Shown here in pieces: positions 1-10,492 of a stretch of 64,000 bases of DNA (its first letter is position 1; each line of letters begins with the position of its first letter). Below the pieces are notes generated by a model that saw only the letters and a list, made by a program, of their open reading frames with translations, was not told the origin of the DNA and did not search any database. The position numbers were made by a program, and so were the translations under genes. The DNA comes from Streptomyces humidus (GTDB lineage Bacteria > Actinomycetota > Actinomycetes > Streptomycetales > Streptomycetaceae), in contig NZ_BMTL01000008.1 of NCBI RefSeq assembly GCF_014649655.1, forward strand, positions 1-64,000, read 5' to 3'.

Positions 1-967
1 GGATCACCCGCTGCTGCGACGGACCGTTCGGCGCCGTCAGCCCGTTCGACGCCCCGTCGGAGTTCACCGCACTGCCCCGGATCACCGCCAGCACCGGCAG
101 ACCGCGTTCCCGGGCCACCGACAGGCGGGCCAGCACCAGCATGCCGACTCCCTCCGAGAAGCCGGTGCCGTCCGCCGCGGCGGCGAACGCCTTGCAGCGG
201 CCGTCCGGGGCGAGTCCGCGCTGCCGCGAGAACTCCACGAACACGCTGGGCCCCGACATCACGGTGGCGCCGCCGGCCAGCGCGATGTCGCACTCCCCGC
301 TGCGCAGCGACTGCTCGGCCAGGTGCATGGAGACCAGCGAGGACGAGCACGCCGTGTCCACGGTCACCGCCGGCCCCACCAGGCCCAGTACGTAGGAGAT
401 CCGGCCCGACGCCACGCTGGTGGTGCCGCCGGTGAGCACGAAGCCCTCCAGCTCCTCGGGCGTCTCCCCCGCGCGAGGCATGTACTCCTGCGGGACGACG
501 CCGACGAACACGCCGCCGGAGCTGCCTCGCAGCGACGCCGGGTCGATGCGGGCGCTCTCCAGCGCCTCCCAGGAGGTTTCGAGCAGCAGGCGCTGTTGCG
601 GGTCCATCGCCACCGCCTCGCGCGGCGAGATCCCGAAGAACTCGGCGTCGAAGCCGCCGGCGTCGGCCAGGAAGCCGCCGCGCGTGAGGTAGGTGGTGCC
701 CGGCGTGTCGGGGTCCGGGTCGGACAGCCGGTCCAGGTCCCAGCCCCGGTCGGCCGGGAAGTCGGTGAGGGCCTCCCGGCCGTCGCGGAGCAGTTCCCAC
801 AGCGCGTCGGGGGTGCGGGCGTCGCCGGGGAAGCGGCCGGCCATTCCGACGATCGCGATGGGCTCGCGGGCGACGGCCTCCGCGTCGCGCAGCTCTCGCC
901 GCGCTCGCTGCAGGTCCGTCGTGGCACGCCTCAGATACTCTCGAAGCTTCTGCTCGTTGGTGGACAT
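1..967 (-). CDS. Type I modular polyketide synthase, N-terminal fragment (docking + ketosynthase)
   Basis: This is the first 322 codons of a PKS protein whose remainder lies beyond the left edge. Residues 1-33 (start [20 protein letters not shown]) are a charged helical N-terminal docking domain. From about residue 35 a ketosynthase begins with [14 protein letters not shown]. The condensing cysteine lies in DTACSSS (Cys207), and the fragment ends just after [11 protein letters not shown], before the two catalytic histidines. ATG at 967 is preceded by a GGAAGGGG ribosome site and lies 34 bases after the previous PKS gene, so the two are co-transcribed and probably consecutive on the assembly line. 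The helical start suggests it docks onto the C-terminus of an upstream PKS, plausibly the neighbour. Later domains cannot be seen. Confidence 0.95.
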   Translation of the reverse strand, partial: MSTNEQKLREYLRRATTDLQRARRELRDAEAVAREPIAIVGMAGRFPGDARTPDALWELLRDGREALTDFPADRGWDLDRLSDPDPDTPGTTYLTRGGFLADAGGFDAEFFGISPREAVAMDPQQRLLLETSWEALESARIDPASLRGSSGGVFVGVVPQEYMPRAGETPEELEGFVLTGGTTSVASGRISYVLGLVGPAVTVDTACSSSLVSMHLAEQSLRSGECDIALAGGATVMSGPSVFVEFSRQRGLAPDGRCKAFAAAADGTGFSEGVGMLVLARLSVARERGLPVLAVIRGSAVNSDGASNGLTAPNGPSQQRVI

Positions 968-1001
968 TCCGGGCAGCCCCCTTCCGTGCGGACAGGCGAG
1001 T

Positions 1002-4000
1002 TCAGGCGGTGTCGAGTTCGCCGTCGATGAAGTCGAAGATTTCGTCGTCGGAGGCGGCGGTGAAGTCCCGCTCCTCGCCGTCGGCGGCAGGTGCGGCGAT
1101 CCGGCTGAGCACCTCCTGCAGTCGCTTGGCGAGCAGGCCCCGCTCGTTGTCGTCGAGTTCCGCGACGGGCAGCCGGTCGAGTTCCGTCACCAGGGAGCTC
1201 ACGGTCGTCTCCTCGGCGGGCACGAGCAGTTCGTCCAGGTGCGCGGCGAGCTCGACCGGTGTGGGGTGGTCGAACACGACCGTCGGCGGCAGCCGCAGCC
1301 CTGTGCCGGCGCCGAGCCGGTTGCGCAGCTCCACCGCGGTCAGCGAGTCGAAGCCGAGCTCCTTGAACGCGCTGTCGCCGTCGACGGCCGCGGCCGTGCT
1401 GTGGCCGAGCACGACCGCCGCGGCCTCCCGGACCAGCTCCAGCAGTTCCTTGCGCCGCTGTCGTGGGGGCAGTTCGACGAGGCGGTCCGCGTGCGAGGCG
1501 GCGGCCGACGCCACGACCCGCCGCCGGACGGCGCCGGCCGGGTCCAGCCCCGACAGGATCTCGGGCACCTGCTGCCCGCTCTCCCGCAGCCGGGCCACGT
1601 CGATCGGCGCCGCGACCACCACGGGACGGTGCAGCCCCAGCGCGGCGTCGAACAGGGCCACGCCCTGCTCGTCGGAGATCGCCCCGAGTCCCATCCGGTC
1701 CAGCCGGCCCCGGTCGTTCTCGCTCATGTGGCCGGTCATCGCGCTCTCCCGGGCCCACAGCCCCCAGGCGATCGAGGCGCCCGGCAGTCCGAGCCCGCGC
1801 CGGTGTTCCACGAGGCCGTCGAGGTAGGCGTTGGCGGCGGCGTACCCGCCCTGGCCGGCGCTGCCCAGAACCCCGGCGAGCGAGGAGAACAGCACGAACA
1901 GGGAAAGGTCGTGACGCCGGGTCAGTTCGTGCAGATGCAGGGCCGAGCGGGCCTTCGCGCGCAGCACGGCGTCGAGGTCTTCCGGCGTGATGGCTTCCAA
2001 GACCCCGTCGGAGAGCACCCCGGCCGCGTGGATGACGCCGGTCAACCGGTGTGCGGAGCCGATGAGTTCAGCCACGGCCTCCCGGTCCGCGACGTCGCAG
2101 GCCACCACGGACGCCTCGGCTCCCGCCGCCCGCAGCTGCGCGACGAGCGCGTCCGCGCCCTCGGCCGCCGGGCCGCGTCTGCTCGTCAACAGCAGTCGTC
2201 GTACACCGTGTTCGACGACGAGGCGCCGGGCGACGAGTCCGCCGAGCACGCCCGTGCCGCCGGTGATCAGCACCGTGCCGTCGGGGTCGAGCGGCGCGGG
2301 CAGCGTCAGGACGATCTTGCCGATGTGCCGTGCCTGGCTGAGGTGGCGGAACGCCTCCGGTGCGCGGTGGACGTCGAACACGGTCAGCGGCATCGGTCGC
2401 AGCGCGCCCTGGTCGAACAGGAGGCGGATCTCCTCCAGCATCTCGCCGAGGCGGTCGAACCCGGCCTCCATCACGTCGAACGCCCGGTAGCTCACCCCGG
2501 GGTGCAGCCGCGCGATCTCCTGCGGGTCGCGGATGTCGGTCTTGCCCATCTCCACGAACCGTCCGCCGCGCGGCAGCAGGGCCAGCGACTCCTCGACGTG
2601 CTCGTGGGCCAGCGAGTTGAGCACGACGTCGACGCCGCGGCCGCCCGTGGCGTTCGCGAACCGGTCGGCGTAGCCCAGGCTGCGGGAGTCGGCGAGGTGG
2701 TCGTCGTCGAAGCCCCAGTCGTGCAGGACCTCGCGTTTGCCGGCGCTGGCGGTGCCGAACACCTCGGCGCCCCAGTGCCGGGCGAGCTGCAGGGCCGCGA
2801 AGCCCATGCCGCCGGTGGCGGCGTGCAGCAGCAGCGACTCGCCCGCGCGCAGTCCGGCCAGGTCGGCCAGACCGTAGTACGCCGTCAGATACACCACGGG
2901 GACGCCCGCCGCCTGGGCGAACGACAGGCTCTCGGGCATCGGGACGACCAGTCGGCGGTCGGAGACGGTGACGGTGCCCAGGCCTCCGGTGAACAGGCCC
3001 ATCACCCGGTCGCCCGGGGCCAGCCCGGTGACGTCGGCGCCGACCTCCAGCACGATCCCGGCGCCCTCGCCGAGCGACGACCACTCGTCCCGCGCCACCA
3101 TGCCGAGTTCCAGCAGGACGGCCTTGAAGTTGAGGCCGCCGGCCCGGACCGCGATGCGCACCTCGCCCGCGTCGAGCGGACGCAGTGCTTCGGGGCACGG
3201 GCTGAGCGACAGTCCGTCGAGGTCGCCGCGGTAGGTGAGCGCCAGTCGCCAGGGTCCGTCCGCCGGGGCGGTCAGGGCGGGCGACGCGGCCGCGCGGCTG
3301 AGCCGGGGCACGGCGGCGAGGCCGCTTCGGAGGACCAGTTCCGGACGGCCGGCGGCCACTGCGGCGGGCAGCGCGTTGCGGGTGTGCGGATGGCCGTCGG
3401 CGTCGATGTGGCGGAGCCTGCCGGGGTGTTCGGTGCGCGCGGTGCGCAGCAGTCCGGTCACCGCGCGGTGCGCGAGTTCGTCCGCGCGGGTGAGGACGAC
3501 GAGCGGCACGTCGGCGGGGCGGTCCTGTCCGAGCCACTCCCGCACCACGTGCAGCGTGCGCGCGACGACGTCCTCGGGTTCGCCGGAGGGGCACTCCCAC
3601 AGGACGGCCGTCGCCGACGCCGGCGCGGCCGGGGCGTCGTGGGGGTCCGCCGGGAGGGTGTGCAGGTTCTGCCGGGCGGGCGGGTCCGGAAGTTCGACGG
3701 GCACGAGGTCCACGGCGAACAGCGCCGAGACATCGGCCCGGGTGAGAGCGAGCGCGTCCGGATCCACGGGGCGCAGGGACAGTGCCCCGACCGTGGCGAC
3801 CGGCCGGCCGTCCTCGTCGGTGAGCAGCACCGCGACGGCGTCGGGGCCGGCCGGGGACAGCCGGGCCCGCAGTGTCCTGGCGCCGGTGGCGTGCACCTGC
3901 ACGTCGGTCCAGCTGAAGGGCAGCCGCAGGGTTTCCGTGCCGTCCAGGCCGGCCGCGTGCAGCGAGGCGTCCAGCAGCGCGGGGTGCAGGGCGAAGCCGT

Positions 4001-7000
4001 CGGCCTCGTGACCGTCCGGGAGTTCGACCGACGCGTAGACGACGTCGCCGTCCCGCCAGGCGGCGCGCACCCCGCGGAAGGCGGGGCCGTAGGCGTACCC
4101 GAGCTCGGCCAGCGACTCGTAGAAACCGGTCACCGGCACGGCGACCGCGCCCGGCGGCGGCCAGGAGGCGAGGTCGTCGGGCGTCTCGGGGGCGGGGGCG
4201 GTCAGCAGGCCCTCGGCGTGCCCCGTCCACTCGTCCTTTCCGGAAGGGCTGGTGTACACGCCCACCGGCCGCCCGTCGTCCGCCTCCGGGCCGATGAGCA
4301 TCTGCAGGTCCAGGTCGGCGTCCAGGACGATCGGTTCGCGCAGGGTCAGTTCGGCCAGCCGTCCGCAGCCGATGCGGTCCCCGGCGTGCAGGGCGAGTTC
4401 GGCCACCGCGGCGCCGGGCAGCAGCACGGACTCGCCGACCCGGTGGTCGGCCAGCCACGGGTGGGCTGTGCGGGACAGCCGTCCGGTGAGGACGAGCGTT
4501 CCGTCGTCCGCCGTGCGCAGGGTCGCGCCGAGCAGCGGATGGTCCGCCGGCCGCAGGCCGAGGGCGGAGGTGTCGCCGACCCCGGTGGCCTCCTCCAGCC
4601 AGTAGCGCCGGCGCTGGAAGGGGTAGGTCGGCAGCTCCGCCTCCACGGGCGGCAGGCGCCAGTCGACGTCGACGCCGTGCACGTACGCCTTGGCGAGCGC
4701 GGTGTGGAACCGGGCCGGGCCGCCGTCGTCGCGACGCAGCGACTCCAGCACGACCGCGTCGGAGATCTCCCTCTCCTCGACGGTCTCGGCGATGGCGTTG
4801 GTGAGCACGGGGTGGGCGCTGACCTCGACGAACACCCGGTGACCCTGGTCGAGCAGCGTGCGGGTGCCGGCGGCGAAGCCGACGGTGCGGCGCAGGTTGG
4901 CGAACCAGTAGCCGGCGTCCAGTTCCGGGCCGGCCAGGAGTTCGCCGGTGACGGTGGAGTGGAAGGGGATCCTGGTGGGCCTCGGCGCGATGCTGGCCAA
5001 CGCCGTCAGGATCTCGTCGCGCAGGGCCTCCACGTGTGCCGAGTGCGAGGCGTAGTCCACCGGGATGATCCGGGCGCGGATGCCGTCGGTCTCGCAGGAG
5101 GCGACGAGGTCGGCCAGGTCGGCGGGCGTGCCCGACACGACGGTGCCGGCGGGCCCGTTGACCGCGGCGATCTCCACCGTGCCGGAGTAGCGTTCGACGC
5201 GGTGGGCGGTGTCGGCCGCGGAGAGCTGGACGGACGCCATGCCGCCGGTGCCGGCGAGGCGGGTGATGGCGCGGCTGCGCAGGGCGACGACGGCGGCGGA
5301 GTCCTCCAGGGAGAGCGCGCCGGCGACGTGTGCGGCGGCGATCTCCCCCTGGCTGTGCCCCAGCACCACGTCGGGGTCGACGCCGTGGTGCCGCCACAGC
5401 GCGGCGGTCGAGATCATGACGGCCCACAACGCGGGCTGGACCACGTCCACCCGCTCCAGCGGGCCGGTCAGCGCGTCGAGGAGGTTCCAGTCGGCGTAGG
5501 GCGCGAGGGCCGCGGCGCACTCGTCGAGCCGGGCGCGGAAGACGTCGGAGTCGCGGTAGAGGCCGAGTGCCATGCCGGACCACTGCGAGCCCTGGCCGGG
5601 GAAGACGAACACCGTCTTGCCACGGGTGCGCGCGGTGCCGAGCAGGACGTCCGGGGAGGGCCGTCCCTCGGCGAGGGCGTGCAGCGCGGTCAGCGGGTCG
5701 TCGCCGGTGACGGCGGCGCGGTGGGGCAGTTTCGGGGCGCGGGTGGCGAGCGCGTGGGCGAGGGGCGCGTCCGGGTCGGCCGTCAGGTGGTCGTGCAGCT
5801 GGCGGGCCCTGGCTCCGAGTGCGGCCGGGGACGCGGCGGACAGCAGCAGCGGCGGCGCCGGGCGGCCGGGCTCCCGCGCCGGGTCGTCCTGCGGGGCGGG
5901 CGCCGGTTTCGGCGGGGCCTGCTCGATGACGAGGTGCGCGTTGGTGCCGCTGATGCCGAAGGCGGAGACGGCGGCCCGTCGCGGCCGGTCGGTCTCGGGC
6001 CAGGCCCGCGCCTCGGTCAGCAGCTCCACCGCGCCCGACGTCCAGTCGACGGCGGGGCTCGGTTCGTCGACGTGGAGGGTCCTGGGCAGGACGCCGTGCC
6101 GCAGCGCCTGGACCATCTTGATCACGCCGCCCACTCCGGCGGCGGCCTGGGAGTGCCCGATGTTGGACTTCAGCGAGCCCAGCCACAGTGGCCGGCCCGG
6201 CGGCCGTTCCCGGCCGTAGGTCGCGAGCAGTGCCTGGGCCTCGATCGGGTCGCCGAGCCGGGTGCCGGTGCCGTGCGCGTCCACGGCGTCCACGTCGGCC
6301 GGTGTCAGACCGGCGTCGGCCAGCGCGCGCCGGATGACGCGCTGCTGGGAGGGCCCGTTGGGCGCGGTCAGGCCGTTGGAGGCGCCGTCGGAGTTCACCG
6401 CGCTGCCCCGGATCAGCGCCAGCACCGGGTGTCCGAGCCGCTGGGCGTCGGAGAGCCGCTCGAGGACCACCATGCCGGCGCCTTCGGACCAGCCGGTGCC
6501 GTCGGCGGCGGCGGAGAACGCCTTGCAGCGGCCGTCCTCGGCCAGTCCGCGCTGGCGCGAGAACTCCACGAAGGTGTCCAGGGTGGACATGACGGCCGCC
6601 CCGCCGGCCAGTGCCAGCGAGCACTCCCCGGCCCGCAGGGCGCGGCTCGCCAGGTGCATCGTGACCAGCGACGACGAGCACGCCGTGTCGACGGTCAGGG
6701 CCGGCCCCTCCAGGCCGAGCAGATAGGCGATCCGGCCGGAGGCGACGCTGGCCGCGCTGCCGGTGCCGCCGAACCCGTCGCCGCCCTGGCCGGACTCCTG
6801 TGCGCCGAGCCCGTAGCGCTGGCCGCCGTGGCCCATCAGGCCGACGAACACGCCGGTGTCGCTGCCGCGGAGCGACTGCGGGTCCGTCCCGGTGCGCTCC
6901 AGCGCCTCCCAGGACGTCTCCAGCAGCAGGCGCTGCTGGGGGTCCATCGCCAGCGCCTCGCGCGGCGAGATCCCGAAGAAGTCGGCGTCGAACTCGGCGG

Positions 7001-7304
7001 CGTCGTGGAGGAAGCCGCCGCCGCGGGCGTAGTAGCTGCCCGGGACGCCGGGGTCGGGGTCGTAGCGGCCCTCGACGTCCCAGCCCCGGTCGGCGGGGAA
7101 GTCGCCGACCGCGTCCCGGCCCTCGGCCACCAGCTCCCACAGTCCGTCGGGCGAGTCGACGCCTCCGGGGTATCGACAGGCCATGCCGACGATCGCGATC
7201 GGCTCGGCGGCCGCCCGCTCCAGCTCCTGCAGGCGTTCGCGCGTGTCCTGCAGTTCGCCGACGGCCTGCTTGAGGTAGTTCCGCAGTCTGCCCTCGTTCT
7301 CCAT
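1002..7304 (-). CDS. Type I polyketide synthase, single fully reducing module KS-AT-DH-ER-KR-ACP
   Basis: This 2,100-residue protein adds and fully reduces one extender unit. In order: docking helix 1-33; KS about 34-460 (Cys209, His344, His384); AT about 565-865 (GHSQG, Ser651); DH about 920-1185 (His954, Asp1112, YGPAF); ER about 1350-1665 (NADPH motif [11 protein letters not shown], 1494-1504); KR about 1675-1890 (TGGTGVLGG, Ser1808, Tyr1821); ACP about 1950-2025 (GFDSL, Ser1987); and an acidic C-terminal docking tail. RVDVVQ and YASH (751-754) in the AT are the usual methylmalonyl-CoA signatures. The KR keeps the second Asp of the LDD motif (LSD, 1764-1766), so it is B-type. Glu958 replaces the usual Gly of the DH HxxxGxxxxP motif. 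ATG 7304 was chosen because an AAGGAG site lies 10 bases upstream and it begins with a docking helix; an in-frame start 144 bases further up lacks both. The C-terminal docking tail fits hand-over to the next PKS. Confidence 0.96.
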   Translation of the reverse strand: MENEGRLRNYLKQAVGELQDTRERLQELERAAAEPIAIVGMACRYPGGVDSPDGLWELVAEGRDAVGDFPADRGWDVEGRYDPDPGVPGSYYARGGGFLHDAAEFDADFFGISPREALAMDPQQRLLLETSWEALERTGTDPQSLRGSDTGVFVGLMGHGGQRYGLGAQESGQGGDGFGGTGSAASVASGRIAYLLGLEGPALTVDTACSSSLVTMHLASRALRAGECSLALAGGAAVMSTLDTFVEFSRQRGLAEDGRCKAFSAAADGTGWSEGAGMVVLERLSDAQRLGHPVLALIRGSAVNSDGASNGLTAPNGPSQQRVIRRALADAGLTPADVDAVDAHGTGTRLGDPIEAQALLATYGRERPPGRPLWLGSLKSNIGHSQAAAGVGGVIKMVQALRHGVLPRTLHVDEPSPAVDWTSGAVELLTEARAWPETDRPRRAAVSAFGISGTNAHLVIEQAPPKPAPAPQDDPAREPGRPAPPLLLSAASPAALGARARQLHDHLTADPDAPLAHALATRAPKLPHRAAVTGDDPLTALHALAEGRPSPDVLLGTARTRGKTVFVFPGQGSQWSGMALGLYRDSDVFRARLDECAAALAPYADWNLLDALTGPLERVDVVQPALWAVMISTAALWRHHGVDPDVVLGHSQGEIAAAHVAGALSLEDSAAVVALRSRAITRLAGTGGMASVQLSAADTAHRVERYSGTVEIAAVNGPAGTVVSGTPADLADLVASCETDGIRARIIPVDYASHSAHVEALRDEILTALASIAPRPTRIPFHSTVTGELLAGPELDAGYWFANLRRTVGFAAGTRTLLDQGHRVFVEVSAHPVLTNAIAETVEEREISDAVVLESLRRDDGGPARFHTALAKAYVHGVDVDWRLPPVEAELPTYPFQRRRYWLEEATGVGDTSALGLRPADHPLLGATLRTADDGTLVLTGRLSRTAHPWLADHRVGESVLLPGAAVAELALHAGDRIGCGRLAELTLREPIVLDADLDLQMLIGPEADDGRPVGVYTSPSGKDEWTGHAEGLLTAPAPETPDDLASWPPPGAVAVPVTGFYESLAELGYAYGPAFRGVRAAWRDGDVVYASVELPDGHEADGFALHPALLDASLHAAGLDGTETLRLPFSWTDVQVHATGARTLRARLSPAGPDAVAVLLTDEDGRPVATVGALSLRPVDPDALALTRADVSALFAVDLVPVELPDPPARQNLHTLPADPHDAPAAPASATAVLWECPSGEPEDVVARTLHVVREWLGQDRPADVPLVVLTRADELAHRAVTGLLRTARTEHPGRLRHIDADGHPHTRNALPAAVAAGRPELVLRSGLAAVPRLSRAAASPALTAPADGPWRLALTYRGDLDGLSLSPCPEALRPLDAGEVRIAVRAGGLNFKAVLLELGMVARDEWSSLGEGAGIVLEVGADVTGLAPGDRVMGLFTGGLGTVTVSDRRLVVPMPESLSFAQAAGVPVVYLTAYYGLADLAGLRAGESLLLHAATGGMGFAALQLARHWGAEVFGTASAGKREVLHDWGFDDDHLADSRSLGYADRFANATGGRGVDVVLNSLAHEHVEESLALLPRGGRFVEMGKTDIRDPQEIARLHPGVSYRAFDVMEAGFDRLGEMLEEIRLLFDQGALRPMPLTVFDVHRAPEAFRHLSQARHIGKIVLTLPAPLDPDGTVLITGGTGVLGGLVARRLVVEHGVRRLLLTSRRGPAAEGADALVAQLRAAGAEASVVACDVADREAVAELIGSAHRLTGVIHAAGVLSDGVLEAITPEDLDAVLRAKARSALHLHELTRRHDLSLFVLFSSLAGVLGSAGQGGYAAANAYLDGLVEHRRGLGLPGASIAWGLWARESAMTGHMSENDRGRLDRMGLGAISDEQGVALFDAALGLHRPVVVAAPIDVARLRESGQQVPEILSGLDPAGAVRRRVVASAAASHADRLVELPPRQRRKELLELVREAAAVVLGHSTAAAVDGDSAFKELGFDSLTAVELRNRLGAGTGLRLPPTVVFDHPTPVELAAHLDELLVPAEETTVSSLVTELDRLPVAELDDNERGLLAKRLQEVLSRIAAPAADGEERDFTAASDDEIFDFIDGELDTA

Positions 7305-7368
7305 CGTCTCGTCACTCCTTGGGCCGCGTTCGGAACCCGGCCAGTTAACCTCGCGAGGGCGGTGCTCA

Positions 7369-7377
7369 GCCGGGTTC
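7369..7377. promoter_or_regulatory. Inverted repeat between regulator and PKS genes (right arm; left arm 7333-7341)
   Basis: GAACCCGGC at 7333-7341 is repeated in inverted orientation as GCCGGGTTC at 7369-7377. It sits in the 130-base gap between the SARP gene and the PKS start. The gap is long for this otherwise tight operon, so the repeat could be an operator or attenuator for a separate PKS promoter. No clear -10/-35 pair or SARP heptamer repeat was found, so its role is open. Confidence 0.3.
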
Positions 7378-7434
7378 GAGAACACCGGACCGGAGGCCGA
7401 ATCTGGGCCCCGGGACCAACGGGCGGGGCCGGGT

Positions 7435-9321
7435 TCAGCCGGCGGCATGGCAGAGCCCCCGCATCGCGCGCTCGTGCGCCGCGTCGAGGAGCGGTTCGAG
7501 GGTCATGCGGCTGGCGTGCCGTCCGTCGGCGCCCCAGCCGGGGCGTCTGCGGAACAGTTCGGGGCGGGCCGCGGCGACCACCAGCAGCGGCATCGGCTCC
7601 GGCTGGTCGAGCAGTTCCTCGACCGTGTCCAGGACGGCGTTTCCGGCCAGGTGCAGGTCGTCGGCGAACACCACGAGGGGGCCCTGCCGGGCGAGTTGCG
7701 TCACGGTCTGCGCGGTCGCCGGGCGGGTGAGGTCGAGCCGCAGGGTCGCCGCGTCCTCGACACGCCGTTCGAACTCCGCGAGCAACGGCGACTTGCCGAT
7801 CCCCGGGGCGCCGAGCACCAGCACCAGGTGGGGCCGCGCGCGCCGCCGGACCCGCTCCAACAGGCTGTTCAGCACGCCGAGTTCGGGTCCGCGGTCGAAG
7901 GCCTCCGACGGGGCGAACGCGTCCCGGACACACCCTTGGGCCGTCCAGCGCGCCCGCGCGCCGCCCGCACGGGCGTACCGGATGACGGCGCCGGTCAGCA
8001 ACCGGGTGCGGTCGCCCACCACGATCTCGGTGTCCCGCGCGAAGCGGAGCAGGGTCTCGCAGTCGACGAGCAGCGCTCCGTCGACCGGCAGCGGCTCCAG
8101 GAACCTCGTGCGGGGACGGACGGGGGTCTCGCCGGTGGACACGGCCACCCGCAGCTCGGGCCGCTCGCCTTCCGGCACGTCGAAGCAGATGCGCCGGCGC
8201 AGCGACATCGAGGCGCGCACGGCCCGTTCGGCGGCCTCGTCCGTGCCCTCCTGCTGCGGCGAGGCCGCCCGGAACAGGGCCAGCGTGACGGAGCCGGTCG
8301 ATCCGGCGACGACGCCGCCGCGTCTCTCCACCTCCTCGCGCACGGTCGTCGCGGTGCGTTCCAGGACCTCGCCGACGTCGGCGACACGGCTGCGGGCCCC
8401 GAAGTCGGCGCGGATCAGCACGGCGCTGACCCGGCTGCGGGCCCCGGCGGGCGTCGCGGGCGTCCACTGCACCGGCCGGGGAGCCGGTCCAGGCCGCGGG
8501 CGCGGCTCCTGCGCCGGGACGGAGGCCACCGCGGGTCGCGCGGGCCGGGCGGGCGCCGCGATGGACGGGTCGTGCACGAGGATCGCGTGCTGCAGCAGCC
8601 GCAGCTCCCGGCCCGGTTCCAGACCGAGTTCCTCGGCCAGCCTGACCCGCACCCGCCGGTAGGCGGCGAGAGCGTCCGCCTGCCGGCCGCTGCGGTACAG
8701 CGCGAGCATCAGCTGCTGGCACGCCCGCTCGCGCAGCGGCTCGGCCTCGACCATCGCCTCCAGCTCGCCGAGGACGGCCTGGTGCCGCCCGTTGGCCAGC
8801 TCGGCCTCGTAGTAGTCCTCCATCACGTCCAGCCGGGCCTTCTGCAGCGCCGTCAGCTCCGTCCAGGAGTGGCCGGCCTCCACGAGGTCGGCCAGCGCCT
8901 GGCCGCGCCACAGTGCGAGCACCTCCCGCAGGGTGGCGGCCGCCGCGGCGGGGCGGCCGGCCGCCAGCTCCGCGCGGCCCGCCTGGGCCAGGCGGTGGAA
9001 GCGGAACATGTCGACCTGTTCCGGGTCGACCTGCAGCTGGTAGCCGTGCGTGCAGGTCACCAGGGCGGGGGGCCGGCCGTCGCCGTGCGCGTGCTCGGCC
9101 AGCGTGACGCGCAGACCGCGGATCGCGTTCTGCAGGATCTTCCGCGCCGTGGCCGGCGCCTCCTCCGTCCCCCACAGCCCTTCGAGGAGCTTGCTGGTCG
9201 CCACCTCGCGGTTGGCGTTGAGCAGGAGCAGGCCGAGTGTGGCGCGCCGCCGGTCGCCGCCGAGCGCGACCGGCTTCTCGTCGTCCAGGAGTCGCAACGG
9301 ACCAAGAACCAAGAACTGCAA
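7435..9321 (-). CDS. SARP-family regulator with degenerate cyclase-like domain and short AAA ATPase
   Basis: Likely pathway-specific activator, 628 residues. Residues 1-100 form an OmpR-type winged-helix DNA-binding domain ([12 protein letters not shown] start) and about 101-250 the all-helical BTAD domain, the SARP pair. After a Pro/Ala-rich linker, about 296-468 resemble a class III nucleotide cyclase domain, but the second metal-binding aspartate region reads [11 protein letters not shown], so catalysis is unlikely. Walker A GAPGIGKS is at 504-511 and a Walker B-like VVFADD at 549-554. The order resembles the PimR subfamily (SARP plus cyclase-like plus LAL-type ATPase), but those proteins run to about 1,200 residues; this one stops soon after Walker B. 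The start is TTG with GGGGGA just upstream. It lies 54 bases after fkbH and 130 bases before the PKS. Confidence 0.88.
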   Translation of the reverse strand: MQFLVLGPLRLLDDEKPVALGGDRRRATLGLLLLNANREVATSKLLEGLWGTEEAPATARKILQNAIRGLRVTLAEHAHGDGRPPALVTCTHGYQLQVDPEQVDMFRFHRLAQAGRAELAAGRPAAAAATLREVLALWRGQALADLVEAGHSWTELTALQKARLDVMEDYYEAELANGRHQAVLGELEAMVEAEPLRERACQQLMLALYRSGRQADALAAYRRVRVRLAEELGLEPGRELRLLQHAILVHDPSIAAPARPARPAVASVPAQEPRPRPGPAPRPVQWTPATPAGARSRVSAVLIRADFGARSRVADVGEVLERTATTVREEVERRGGVVAGSTGSVTLALFRAASPQQEGTDEAAERAVRASMSLRRRICFDVPEGERPELRVAVSTGETPVRPRTRFLEPLPVDGALLVDCETLLRFARDTEIVVGDRTRLLTGAVIRYARAGGARARWTAQGCVRDAFAPSEAFDRGPELGVLNSLLERVRRRARPHLVLVLGAPGIGKSPLLAEFERRVEDAATLRLDLTRPATAQTVTQLARQGPLVVFADDLHLAGNAVLDTVEELLDQPEPMPLLVVAAARPELFRRRPGWGADGRHASRMTLEPLLDAAHERAMRGLCHAAG

Positions 9322-9375
9322 GGAATCCCCCGAAGATCGTTCGTGTTCAGCGTCGACCGTGCGATGAGCTGCCCG

Positions 9376-10467
9376 CTACCGCCACTGCGTCTCTCCCGCG
9401 GTGGCGTGCGGTTCGGGCGCGAAGACGCGCATGGTCGTCGGCGGGTCCTGCCGGACCGGCTCCAGATGCAGGCACTCGGCGCCCTCGCCCGGCGAGAACG
9501 TGGCGAGGCAGGCGCAGTCGGCGACGGTGAACCCCGCGAACCGGTAGGCGACTTCCATCATCCGGTTGCGTTCGGTACGCCGGAAGTCGGCGACGAGATG
9601 CACACCGGCCCGTGCGGCGGCGTCGGTGAGCCAGCGCAGCAGCACCGCTCCCGCGCCGAACGAGACGACCCGGCACGACGTCGCCAGCAGTTTGATGCGC
9701 CAGGCCCGCGGGGTCCTCTCGATCAGCATGACCCCGACCGCGCCGTGCGGGCCGAAGCGGTCGCTCATCGAGACCACGAGGACGTCGTGGCTCTCGTCGT
9801 CCAGCAGCGAGCGCAGCGCGGCGTCGGAGTAGTGCACGCCCGTCGCGTTCATCTGGCTGGTGCGCAGGGTCAGTTCCTCGACGCGCGTGATCTCCTCGTC
9901 CCTGGCCCTGCCGATGCGCATCACCAGGTCGAGCGAGCGCAGGAAATCCTCGTCGGCGCCCTGGTAGTTCTCCCGTTCCTGGTCGCGCTCGAAGCCGGCC
10001 TGGTACATCTGACGACGCCGGCGCGCGTCGACGGTGACCACGGGCGGGCTGAACTCCGGCAGGCCGAGCAAGTGCCCCGCATGTTCGGCCGGGTAGCACC
10101 GGACGTCGGGCAGGTGGTAGGAGACCTCGGCGCGCTCGGTGGGCAGGTCGTCGATGAACGCGATCGTCTTGAGCGAGAAGTTCAGCTGCTCGGCGATCCG
10201 GCGCACCGACTCCGACTTGGGGCCCCAGCCGATGTGCGGCAGGACGAAGTACTCGGCCAGGCCCAGCTCCTGGAGCCGCGCCCACGCCTCGTCGTGGTCG
10301 TTGCGGCTCGACACCGCCTGCAGCACTCCGCGCGCGTCGAGTTCCACGACGACCTTGCGGACCGCGTCCTCGACCTCGACGTGGCCGTCCTCGACCAGCG
10401 TGCCCTTCCACAGGGTGTTGTCGAGGTCCCAGATCAGGCATTTCACGACCGGTGGTGCTTCGGACAT
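9376..10467 (-). CDS. fkbH: FkbH-like HAD phosphatase/glyceryl transferase for methoxymalonyl-ACP
   Basis: In methoxymalonyl-ACP pathways FkbH takes 1,3-bisphosphoglycerate, removes a phosphate and loads the glyceryl group on the dedicated carrier protein. This 363-residue protein begins with a HAD IIIC domain: DLDNTLWKG has the nucleophile and acid Asp14 and Asp16, and AFIDDLPTER is the later acidic motif. A GNAT-like C-terminal part follows (about 200-340). The length matches the short FkbH type of methoxymalonyl cassettes. ATG at 10467 has a strong GGAGGGG site and follows fkbI by 25 bases. Homologues are well characterised in FK520 and ansamycin clusters, so the function is confident; the polyketide it serves is inferred. 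Confidence 0.94.
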   Translation of the reverse strand: MSEAPPVVKCLIWDLDNTLWKGTLVEDGHVEVEDAVRKVVVELDARGVLQAVSSRNDHDEAWARLQELGLAEYFVLPHIGWGPKSESVRRIAEQLNFSLKTIAFIDDLPTERAEVSYHLPDVRCYPAEHAGHLLGLPEFSPPVVTVDARRRRQMYQAGFERDQERENYQGADEDFLRSLDLVMRIGRARDEEITRVEELTLRTSQMNATGVHYSDAALRSLLDDESHDVLVVSMSDRFGPHGAVGVMLIERTPRAWRIKLLATSCRVVSFGAGAVLLRWLTDAAARAGVHLVADFRRTERNRMMEVAYRFAGFTVADCACLATFSPGEGAECLHLEPVRQDPPTTMRVFAPEPHATAGETQWR

Positions 10468-10492
10468 GTCGAATCCCCCTCCGTACGACCGC

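Noticed and set aside
7305..7448. Upstream start for the single-module PKS protein
   Set aside because: The added 48 residues are not docking-like, and the chosen ATG at 7304 has an AAGGAG site and a typical docking helix.
693..7730. Very long plus-strand frame of 2,345 codons opposite the PKS gene
   Set aside because: It is the antisense shadow of the PKS coding frame in GC-rich DNA; the product is low-complexity and has no domains, while the minus strand has every PKS motif in order.
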